Below, in pieces: positions 21,653 to 30,866 of a stretch of DNA of 64,000 nt. Location: positions 310,001 to 374,000 of the forward strand of contig OY253655.1 in NCBI GenBank assembly GCA_958009055.1, given 5' to 3'. Under the pieces are notes generated by a model, which was not told the origin of the DNA, did not search any database, and saw only the letters and a list, made by a program, of their open reading frames with translations. Source of the DNA: Choricystis sp. odSpoLacu1 (taxonomy: Eukaryota; Chlorophyta; Trebouxiophyceae). Made by a program: the position numbers and the translations under genes. How positions within the stretch are numbered: position 1 is the stretch's first letter; every line of letters starts with the position of its first letter.

Positions 21653-23466
21653 TCACACCACCCGCGGCCGCTGCGGGCACAACAGGTTGTAGAACGCGTC
21701 CTTCACAAACAGGGGCCCACCCGCCGCCGCCTTGTCGCCAATCCCTTTCCAGGCGACCCACGCGCCTGCGAGGATGGGGGCGGGTGAGTCCGGCCCAACA
21801 TAGTGAGGGTCTAGAATCAAAAACTTGACATCCCCACTCGCTTCATCGTGGGCAACCCCTAGCAGCGTGTACGCCAGCACGCCCCCCCCCACCATGATGG
21901 GGGTGCCGTGGCTGGAGAAGTGGGAGGCCAGCGCGCGCGCGTGGGAGGGGACGTCGGCGCCTGAGGGGATGGCGATGACTTTGCAGGCAACTCCATAGAG
22001 GCTGTCCAGCACGTACGACAGCTCGAGGGCGCCCACCCACTGTTTGGACCCGGTGAAGGAGGGGGGTTTGTCGCCCAGGGAGACCAACGTGGATTGAATC
22101 TCGGCGTGTGTCGGCGGCGCTCGGTGTGTGTAGTGGTTTTCGCGCAACCAGGACGCCAGCGTTTGCAGCGTTCGATACGCACACCCCCACCCCGCGTCAT
22201 CGAAGCCATTCATGCAGTAGTGGCGGTAGCGGTAGGCGCCGGCGACGGTGGTGATGGTGTAGGAGGGCGGAGGAGGGGAGGGGATGGAGGTGTGGATGTT
22301 GAGCAGGCCCTCGTTCTTGCTGCCGTCACTCGCATCATCACTGTACACACATGCCGACAAACGCAAACAGGGTGTGTGGGGTGGAGCGCGCAGGCGGGCG
22401 CCCAGCGCCGCGCGCACAGCGGTCGCGGGCGCGCCGGTTTCCGCGTCCGCCACGCCGGCCGACCGGGGGCCGCCTGGAGGCAGGGGCAGGGGCAGCGTCA
22501 CCGGCACCCTCCACCCGGGCGGCTGAAAGTGGGCAAACCGGCAGGGCGTGGCGGCGGGTGTGGTGGCAGCAGCGGCCAGCTGACGCGCGAGCGCGCGGCG
22601 CAGCGCTGCGGCGGCTGCCTCCCCACTCGCGCCCCGCGGCACAAAGGCCAGAGCGTCCAGGATGAGGGGTGGCCCTATGGCCGCGTCTGGGTCGACAACG
22701 GCTGCCGGCCCAGGAGGCGGGAGGGGGGGCGCGGGCGGGCGCGCGAGCGCGCGCGCGCACGCGGGGGCGCTTGCTGTGCCTAGAGGCGCGACCGCGTCCC
22801 CCGTCAATAGGGTGATAGCGCCGTCGCCTCCCTCCACCGCAAACACGGCGTCCCCCGGGTCGTCGCCGTCACCTGTAAGTTCGGCGGCGGCGGCCGCGCG
22901 GCCGGCTGAGCCGCGGGCGACCGTCACGGTCACCCGCACCGCGCCGTGGGTGGCGGCCAGCCAGGGGTCGATGGCGGAAGCGTCCGTGACGGCGTCTGCG
23001 TCTGCGGCGCTCGCGTCGGCGCCCCCGACGCGCAGGGAGAGGGACGCGCCGTCCCCCTCCGGCGCAGCGGCCACGCCGCCCCGGCCGGCGGACGACGCGG
23101 CGGCGTCCAGGGAGGCGGCATAGGCGCCGATGACGGTGAGGCCGCCCGGGAGGAGGCGGTCGGTGGCGGCTGTGGTGTGTGTGTGTGTGTGTGTGGGGTG
23201 GTTTGAGAAATAAACCGGCGTGATCGAAAACCCCTGCCTGCCTCTCAACGCACAGGCACCCCTCCCTCTCCAATCTCTCTCTTCCTATCACCTCTGTCCT
23301 CGCCCTCGGCCACGCCGCCCTCCCGCCGCACCACGCCCAGGACGCGCGTCTCGCCGCCCGCAGACGCGCCGACGAGCCAGCCGAGGCAGCCGGCGGCGTC
23401 CGCGGCTTCTGCGTCGGCCAGGATGGCTTCAGCCACGCCGGAGGCCAGGGACAGGGTGGCGGTCAT
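21653..23466 (-). CDS. UFSP2: UFM1-specific protease 2
   Basis: Cysteine protease that matures UFM1 and removes it from targets such as ribosomal protein uL24 at the ER. Exons 23466-23292 and 23169-21653 give about 563 residues. The N-terminal 300 residues are a divergent Ala-rich domain. The peptidase C78 domain is well conserved: [20 protein letters not shown] with the catalytic Cys, [39 protein letters not shown], then [10 protein letters not shown] with the catalytic Asp and His, and the end [13 protein letters not shown] first considered ATG4, but the [13 protein letters not shown] layout and [12 protein letters not shown] are UFSP2. A 9-base homopolymer at 21882-21890 lies in frame here, a useful control for the broken genes. 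Confidence 0.93.
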
Positions 23467-23885
23467 TGAAGATGAGCGCGTGTGGACTGAATGCGTGTTT
23501 CGCGATTGGGGGTATTCCGAGAGAGCGGGTGGTTGGGCTCCCGTTTGCAAGCAGGGGTGGGTTCTGTTCACGCGCAGGCACACGCCACAACGCAGCGAGT
23601 GGATGAGTCGGAGGGAGGGACGCGTGTGCGCGTTTTGTGCACAGAAAAAAAGAAACGCAACTCGGTTTCTCTGCTCCCGACGTCGGCTGGAGGACGACAC
23701 GACGGTTTCGTGCGTGTTTTCCGCTCTGGCCCGCATTCCGCCCGCCTCGCGCTCACTGGTCGGGCGTGCTGTCGTACGCAGCCCTGCACAACCTTCTTCA
23801 CGCCCCACATTGGGGCGCGCTCCCCCCCTCCGCCCCCCCCGCCACACGCGCGCCCCTGTTCCCCCCCCCTCCCAAACACACCCTC
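23467..23885. promoter_or_regulatory. Divergent spacer between UFSP2 and PDX2
   Basis: The spacer is 419 bases. It has an A-rich patch at about 23645-23655 and becomes strongly C-rich from 23820 to the PDX2 start. I see no gene or RNA in it. Confidence 0.4.
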
Positions 23886-24714
23886 ATGACCTCCCCCCCC
23901 CCCCTTCCCCGTCCGTGTCGGCGTGCTCGCCCTGCAAGGCTCCTTCCGGGAGCACGTGGCCTCCCTGCGCAGGCTGCCGGGCGTCACCGCGGTCGAGGTG
24001 AGGACCGCCGACGCGCTCGCCGCCTGCGACGGCGTCATCATCCCGGGCGGCGAGTCCACCACCATGGCCCTCGTTGCTGAGCGGTGGGGCCTGGTGGACC
24101 CGTTGAAAGCGCTGGCCGCCAGCGGGCGCCCCGTGTGGGGCACGTGCGCGGGCCTGATCTTTTTGGCCGCGCGCGCTGTCGGTCAAAAAGACGGCGGCCA
24201 GGCCCTGCTGGGCGGGCTGGACGCCCTGGTGTCCCGCAACTTTTTCGGGGCGGCGGTCGACTCGTTTGAGGCGGTGCTGCCGGCGCCGCCCTGCTTGGAG
24301 GCGCACGCCACCGCGGCCGGCGCGGACGGAGCAGGCACGTTCCGAGCTGTCTTCATCCGCGCCCCCGCCGTCCTGGAGACGGGCCCCGGCGTCGAGATTC
24401 TGGCAGACTATGAGCTGACGCCCGACCAGGTGGCCGCGGCGGCCGCGTCCCGGTCGGCGACGGTGGGCGGGGTGGCGCCCCCAGCGCGCGTCGCGGTGGC
24501 GGTGCGCCAGGGGTCCCTGCTGGCCACCTCCTTCCATCCGGAGCTGACCGACGACGCGCGCTGGCACGCTCTCTTTGTGGAGGATGTGCGGGCGGCGGCG
24601 GTGGCGGCCGGGGGGGCGCGGGTCGGGGTGCCGGAGCCGACGCCCGCGCCTCTTGAAGGCAGGACGGCGCGGCCGGCCGACTTGCCGGTGTTGGCGCCCG
24701 GGCAAAAGTATTGA
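23886..24714 (+). CDS. PDX2: Pyridoxal 5'-phosphate synthase glutaminase subunit PDX2
   Basis: Class I glutaminase that feeds ammonia to PDX1 in the ribose-5-phosphate route to vitamin B6. It has about 275 residues and no intron. The family start is [20 protein letters not shown], followed by the [14 protein letters not shown] oxyanion region, the catalytic Cys in [15 protein letters not shown] and the His-Glu dyad in [13 protein letters not shown]. The only nearby ATG (23886) is out of frame with this; it is separated from the enzyme by a 12-C run at 23893-23904, and removing one C puts ATG and enzyme in frame with a short Pro-rich lead. The C-terminal 40 residues after the dyad are Pro/Ala-rich and extra to the family. 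No organelle leader is apparent. Confidence 0.9.
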
Positions 24715-24813
24715 AATTGATTGAGAGCGTGTGTTACGTCGCAAATCACAGATTCCCTCTCTCTTGCTTTCTGCCTAACGAAAAATCATTCTCCCCCCAA
24801 AACCGCTTGCTTC

Positions 24814-26803
24814 TCACCGGCGAAACACCCACCCCAACACCCGCCTCACCAGCCCCCGCCGCCGCCCAGTCCCCCACTCGGGCGCAGCCCCAGCCCCAGG
24901 CTCCTTGACGCCGGCCGGCAGGCGGCCGTACAGACCGCACAGGGCGCGCAGGTCGGCCGCCTCCCGGGCGGCGCGCTCGAACACGCCCTCCCCCGCCCTC
25001 CACGTCCAGTTGGCGTCCCCCGCCGTCCCCGGGAAGTTCATGCGTGCACTCGACGGCAGACGCAACACATCCTGCAGCGGGAACAGGGCCAGGCGGGCGC
25101 GGGAGGCGAGGGCGGCCCGGATGAGGGTCCACGCCGGGTCGCTGCCTGCCGAGGGGCCGAGGTACGCCGCCAGCGCGGCCCGGTCGCGGGGCGACGTGGT
25201 GGCGTGCCAGCCGACGGAGGTGTCGTTGTCGTGGGTGCCTGCGTGTGGGGCAAGGGAGGTTGGCACACCATGGTTGCCTTATTTTGCCTCTCGTCCTCGT
25301 CGCCTCAACCCCCACCCTCTCTCCACTCTCACCCGTGTACACCGCACAGTTTTCGGCCACGTTGTGCGGCAGGTGTGGGTTGGCCGAGTCTGACCCCCAC
25401 GCAAACTGGAGGACGGCCATCCCCGGGGCGCCGAGGGAGAGGCGGAGGGAGGTGACGTCGGGAGTGATGACGCCAAGGTCTTCCGCGACGATCGGCACAT
25501 CCCCGACCCTCTCCTTGACTGCGGCGAACAAGCCCCCCCCTGGGCCCGCCACCCAGGCGCCCTCCATGGCGGTGACGGCGGCCGCGGGCACGGCCCAGTA
25601 CCCCGCAAAGCCGCGGAAGTGGTCGACACGGGTGACGTCAAACAGGGCAGCCGCGCGCGCGAGGCGCGCGCCCCACCACGCGTACCCTTCTTGTGCGTGG
25701 GCGGGCCAGTCGTACAGGGGCGACCCCCACAACTGGCCTGTAGCGGAGAAGGCGTCCGGGGGGACGCCAGACACGGCGGCTGGGGCGCCATCATTGTCCA
25801 GTTGAAACAGGTGACGATGCACCCACACGTCGGTCGAGTGGCCGCCCACGTAGATCGGCATGTCGCCGATCATGGCCACGCCAGCCGCATTGGCGGCAGT
25901 TTTCAGGGCGCCCCACTGGCGGTCGAACAGGAACTGGAGGGACGCAAAGTCGGAGATGGAGGACGCGTGGCGGGCGCAAGCGTCACGGACAGCGCCCTCG
26001 TCTCGAAACCGCAGCCCCACCGGCCACTCCCACCACGCCTTGCCCACGCAGTCGGGCTCGTGTTCCGCCAGGGCGGCAAACAGGGCGGAGTCTTCGACCC
26101 ACGGGTTGGCCGCGCGCCAGGCGTCGGCGGCGGGGGCGAGGGTGGGGTGGGAGCGCAGCGCGGCTGCGGCTTTAGCGAGGAGGGGGTTTTTGGCGGCCGC
26201 CGCGCGCTCATAATTGACACGGTCGGGCGGCACATCGGACAGAGACGCCGCCAGGGCGTCGACGTCTGCTTGAGACACCAGGCCGTCGGCTGCCAGGACG
26301 TCGGGAGAGAGGAGGAGGGGGGCGCCCGCGCGCGCGTCCAGACCAACGTAAGGGCTCCAGAACGCTGTCTCGGGCGGCACCAACGGCAACACCTGCCACG
26401 CGGTCAGCCCTGCGGCCGCCATCCAGGCCAGGGCGGCGTGGGCGGCGGGGCCCAGATCGCCGACGGCGTAGCGGGTGGGCAGGGAGGTCGGGTGGAGGAT
26501 CACGCCTGGAGAGGGAGGGTGGAAAAAAGTGAACAAAAAAAACGGCGATCCACCCACTGATCACCGATCACGCACACACAACGCTCTCTCACCTGCCCGC
26601 CTCTCCGACCGGGGGGACGGCGGCACGTCGCCATAGGAGGGCGGCAGCACGGTGCCTGCGGGCGGTCCGTTGGAAGCGTGCGCAGGCGTGGGGCGGGCGC
26701 GCCCGCCGCGGGCGGGGAGGGAGGTGGGTGTGCACGGACGACGGCGCAGGAGCGGGACGGTCGGCTGCGTGTGAGGGGAGAGGGAGGGGCGGTCAACACC
26801 CAT
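24814..26803 (-). CDS. DPE1: 4-alpha-glucanotransferase DPE1 (disproportionating enzyme)
   Basis: GH77 amylomaltase that moves glucan segments between malto-oligosaccharides during plastid starch turnover. Exons 26803-26593, 26505-25333 and 25238-24814 give 602 residues. The first 70 residues are Ser/Thr/Pro/Arg-rich, as in a plastid transit peptide. The enzyme follows: GVILHPTSLPTRYAVGDLG, then PYVGLDARAG, then MIGDMPIYVGGHSTDVW, the nucleophile Asp in VTRVDHFRGFAGYW, the acid/base Glu in VPIVAEDLGVITPDV, and the third Asp in GTHDNDTSVGWH at the start of exon 3. The end of the core (RMNFPGTAGDANWTWR) is complete. Exon phases agree. The single-domain DPE1 form, without the starch-binding domains of cytosolic DPE2, indicates a plastid role. 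Confidence 0.95.
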
Positions 26804-27734
26804 TTCGCGACGGCATCAGAGCGATGGGCGGCGCGCGCAGACGCGTGATGTCTGCGGCGCCTTTACACCGAGCTCACCGTCGGCCGCACAGCTCTGTGCG
26901 TCAACATGGTTTGGAAGGGGGGGGGGGGGGGCGGTCGCAAAGAGCGCGCCCACAGTGTGTGGAAGGGCGAGAGAAGAGAATGAGGGGGTGCCCTCTTTTT
27001 GGTGTGAACGAACGAACGACCTGGAAACGACACACTCTGCTTTGCGGCGCCCCCCTGTCGCGCGCTCCTGTGCCCCCCGCGCACACACGCCTTCTGCCCT
27101 CGCAGAGCGCCACCGCTGCCATCGCGGACAACTGGTTGAACACCAGACACGCGCACAGGTGGGTGTATGCCCACGCGCGTCGGTGGCGGGCCCCACTAGC
27201 ACGCGCAGCCGTGCAAAAGTGATGCGAGCGTCACCGCCACCCCCTGCCGCCCCGATTCGCCGCACCGACAGTGTATTGGGAGCCAGTTTGCACTGGCCTC
27301 AGGCCTCGGTGGTGGTTGCATAAGCGGGTCGCGGGGCGCGGGCACTGGGGGCGCCGGCACCTCGCAATTTGCGGCCGCCCTCTTCCCCGTTGCGCGCGCG
27401 TGAGGGGGAAGTAGCTTGTCGCTTGTCACCCGCTCAAACCGTGGCGGTTGGCGTGCACGAGCCCCCGCTAACTGCAGTTCATGGCCTCCCAAGGCGATTG
27501 GGGGCATCGTTTTGGGGCGGCGGGGGTCGGGTCGCGGGGCGAGCGTGGGGCAAGGCCCGCATGTGCTTGCGTGGTCGCGTGCTGTTTGGCCTCTGTGCGT
27601 GGTTCCCCCAACCCACCCACACCCTCCAACCTTCCCCTCCTCTCCCCCACACACCACACAGAGAGCAGACGCGCTGCAACATTGTGCACGCGGTCCCACC
27701 ACTCCATTTCATTCGTTGATCCCCAAAAGGAACG
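26804..27734. promoter_or_regulatory. Divergent spacer between DPE1 and the P450, 931 bases
   Basis: Open frames here are short and Arg/Pro-rich on both strands, with no domain. There is a 13-G run at about 26919-26931 and a tandem ACGA repeat at about 27008-27019. A short first exon of the P450 or an unannotated RNA could sit here, but I found no tRNA-like cloverleaf or snRNA motif. Confidence 0.35.
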
Positions 27735-27853
27735 ATGACCACGCTCGCCGCGCCGGCCGCCGCGCTCACGGCCGCCGCGCTCGCGCTGGCCGCGGTCGCC
27801 CTCGCGCGCGCGCTGTACACGTGGGCACGCTGCTTCTATCATCTGAGCAAGGT

Positions 27854-27895
<42 letters not shown>

Positions 27896-29619
27896 GAGTT
27901 GTGTTGAAGAGAGGGGGGTAGGAAGCGATCGCTCACCGTCCCCTCTCCCCTCCACCCCCCCCCCCCCACCACACAGATCCCCCACCCCAAAGGCTCCCTC
28001 CTGTTTGGCCAGACCTTGGACATGCTGGCCCCCAACCACCACCTCCACCTGCGCGCCTGGTCCAAAGCGCATGGTGGCCTCTTCTCCATGCGCGTCGCGC
28101 ACCGCCGCTTGCTCGTCGTGTCGGACGCCCGCCTCGTCAACACCCTGTTTGGGGCTGGGGAGGGGCTGGACAAGTGTCTGGAGCCGCCCCTGGGCAACAA
28201 GATGATATCGCAAAAGGTGAGGGTGGTTGGTTGGTTTGGTGGGGGAGAGAGAAAGGGAGGAGTGTGTGTGTGTGTGTGTGTTTCATCCACCCACCCACCC
28301 TCACCAAACTCCACCATTCCTTCCACTCCTCTCAGCCCGGCCACAACACCCTCTTCACCGACGGCACCAACGCCCCCTACTGGCGCCTGGTGCGCAAGGG
28401 CACCGCCCCCGCGTTTGTGATGAAGAACATAAAAGCCGGCTTCCCCGGCATCGTCTCCCTCTCCGACCGCCTCGCCTCCCGCCTGACCGCCGCCGGCCCC
28501 GCCACCGACGTCGATGTCAACAACATGTACATGCGGTTTGCGATGGACATCACGGGCGTGGTGGGGTTTGCCAAGGATTTTGGGGTGACGAAGTCGCTGT
28601 GCGACACGGCCACGGACTCGCTGTTCGACGTGCTGCGCGACGGCATGCTCGAGCTCTACCGCACCGCCACCAACCCCGCCCGCCCCGCCATGGTGTGGGA
28701 CGCGGCTCAACGGCGTGGCACCGCCGCGTGGGGCGCGTACAAGGCCCATATGCGGGCGCTGGTGGACGAGGTCAAAGCGCGGGGGCCGCCCAAGGATGAT
28801 GATCAATCGATCGCGGCGCACCTCCTGCGCCTGCGCGACCCGACCACCGGCGCCCCCCTGGACGACGCCCTGCTGGCGGGCGAGTTTGGCGTCTACTTTG
28901 CGGCCGGAATCGAGTCGGCGGGCAACGCGCTGACGTGGACAACTTATATGTTGTCGCAGCACCCGCGCGTGGAGGCGAAACTGTGTGCCGAACTCGCGGC
29001 CCACGGCCTGTTGGCGACCGCTGAAAACCCTACACCCCGCCCCCTCACCTACGCCGACCTCAACGACCTGCCCTACCTGGCCTGGGTGTGCAAGGAGGCG
29101 ATGCGGTGCAAGCCCGTCGCCTCGTCGGGGACGACCCGCCGCACCAAGCGCGACCTCATTGTGGGCGGCCACCTCGTCCCATCCGGCTCCATCGTGCTGG
29201 CCCCCTTTGACGCGGTGCACCACCTGCCCCAAAACTGGCCGGACGACCCTGATCTTTTCCTGCCCGAGCGGTGGGCCGCCCCGGGCTGCGAATTCCTGCC
29301 CGAAGAAACCCCTGCCACCCCCTCCTCCGCCGCCGTCGATGGCGACCTCCACCTGCACGCCACCGCCGACGTGGCGGACGTGGGGGCGGCGGGGCGGGTG
29401 CGCCGTTTCCTGCCTTTCTCCGTGGGGCCGCGCCAGTGTGTCGGTCAGTCCCTGGCCCGCCTCATGCACGACGGCGGCATCGCCCACCTGTACGGCCGCT
29501 TCCACTTTGACCTGGCGCCGAGGGCGGGGGGGCCGGAGGGGGTGGCCGCGGGCGAGATCAACCGGCTGACGCTGCAGCCGGTGGCAGGGTTATGGATGCG
29601 GGCGGTGCCGCGGGTGTGA
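27735..29619 (+). CDS. Cytochrome P450 monooxygenase
   Basis: Heme-thiolate monooxygenase anchored by an N-terminal membrane helix (AALTAAALALAAVALARALY). Exons 27735-27851, 27977-28216 and 28336-29619 give 546 residues. The usual landmarks are present: a Pro-rich hinge IPHPKGSLLFG, helix C NAPYWRLVRKGT, I-helix FAAGIESAGNALTW, K-helix ExxR in KEAMRCKP, PERW, and the heme loop FSVGPRQCVGQ with the proximal Cys. The I-helix has Glu-Ser where most P450s have Asp/Glu-Thr, which may change proton delivery. A Gly/Asp/Ala insertion before the heme loop is unusual. The clan is uncertain; it resembles the fatty-acid-hydroxylase side (CYP4/86/704) and I do not assign a CYP number. Intron 1 opens with a long GT repeat. 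Confidence 0.88.
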
Positions 29620-29980
29620 GGGGGAGAGTTTTTGTGTCTGTATCATTTGTCTCCACCACCCACACGGCGAGTGTGGGATTGCCCAGCCACAAAGTCAGCC
29701 CCCCTTCTTTTTCTTCTGAAGAACAACAAAAACACCCCCTCAAAAAGACCATTGTTTTTCTTATTTTTCATGCGCTCTTCGCCTCGTTTCCTTCATTTGG
29801 CGTTTCACCCCCCCCACACACACACGCATGCCACAGTTGTGTAAAGCAGCACGTAAGATGCACAACCACACGGTTTTTTGGAGAGAGAAAGAAGCGGATG
29901 AGTGGCAAGCAAAAAACACATTGTTTCTTCATTTTTTTCAGACCCGCCAAACCCCTCTTCCCACCCCCCAAACTCACTCA
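29620..29980. other. Convergent spacer between the P450 and RPB6
   Basis: 361 bases of T-rich and C-rich sequence between two stop codons. It holds a TGTAA pentamer at about 29840, the chlorophyte polyadenylation word, 220 bases past the P450 stop. No gene is seen. Confidence 0.35.
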
Positions 29981-30642
29981 TCACCGGTCCGTGGGGATCA
30001 GCTCCTCCACACTCCAATCCTCATAACTACCATCAGGCAGGTACCGCCGCACAATGAACGGGATCTTTTTCTCCCTCAACTCTTTGGCCGCGATATCCAA
30101 GGGATCCGTCTCCCCCGCCAACTCCACCATGACGGGCGCATTCATGGAGATTTGGAGGGCGCGCGTCCCCAGCACGCGGGCGCGTTCATACTTTGTGAGG
30201 TAGCGGGTCGTCACACGGTCGCGGTTGGGGCCGCCCGGGCCTCCCGGGGCGCCGTCGGCCAGGACTTCTACGTGCTCGCCGTCGGCGTCGGGGTCGAGGG
30301 GGTCGTCGCCGTAGGGCTGTAGGTGGTGTGTGTGTGGGGGAGTGGGAGGTGAGTGTGTGTGCGTTCCCCCCCATTTGCCAGCCTGGCCAAAAACACACGC
30401 GCGTCCCCTCCGCCCAGTCTCTCTCTCTCTCTCTCCTGCCTTCCTTCTCACCTCTTCCGGCGCGTCATCATACTCGGCGTCGTAGCTGTGTGTGTGGGGA
30501 GGGCGTGTGTGTGGAGTGAGAACGCACAAAAACAGCACGGCCGTCGCGGCACCATCCGCAGTTCTCGTGTCACCCTCTTCCCCAATTGCACACGCAGGCC
30601 AACGTACCCGGCGTCACCGCCATACTCTTCTTCGTCAGCCAT
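29981..30642 (-). CDS. POLR2F: RNA polymerase I/II/III shared subunit RPB6 (RPABC2)
   Basis: Common small subunit of all three nuclear RNA polymerases, which clamps the largest subunit. Exons 30642-30608, 30485-30452 and 30316-29981 give 134 residues. The first two are micro-exons of 35 and 34 bases and encode the acidic N-terminal tail ([19 protein letters not shown]). The folded C-terminal core is highly conserved: [51 protein letters not shown] and [16 protein letters not shown]. All joins keep phase. It diverges from AlaRS over 224 bases. Confidence 0.95.
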
Positions 30643-30866
30643 ACGACGAGGAGGGGGAGGGGGCTGCCCTCGCTCTTGAGAAGAAAAAACGACGAGAGAA
30701 GAGTGAGAGGCGTCGGCCCCGACCACTCATGAACCACTCTCGCTTTTCCCTTGCCTCTGGTTCCCCCCGCTGCCCGGTGCACGCGCGTTCCCCGCGTGCA
30801 TCACCGCGACTCCAGAGGCTGCACACGCACACACTGCATCCACCCTCCACCCAAATCAACCCAAGG

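Noticed and set aside
21653..23248. ATG4 autophagy protease
   Set aside because: The Cys motif GWGCAYR followed by DPHY, plus [12 protein letters not shown] and CPQRP, fits UFSP2 much better.
23886..23960. The ATG 23886 frame ([19 protein letters not shown]) as a plastid leader of PDX2
   Set aside because: It is out of frame with the enzyme and becomes the normal PDX2 start when one C of the 12-C run is removed.
26804..27734. A tRNA or snRNA gene in the long DPE1-P450 spacer
   Set aside because: I looked for a cloverleaf with TTCRA loop, C/D boxes and U-snRNA signatures and found none.
27852..27890. GT/GA microsatellite as a telomeric or mobile-element end
   Set aside because: It begins exactly at a splice donor inside the P450 and has no flanking duplication; it is intron sequence.
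30415..30435. CT repeats in several spacers and introns as a CRISPR or satellite array
   Set aside because: They are simple dinucleotide tracts without spacers or regular unit length.
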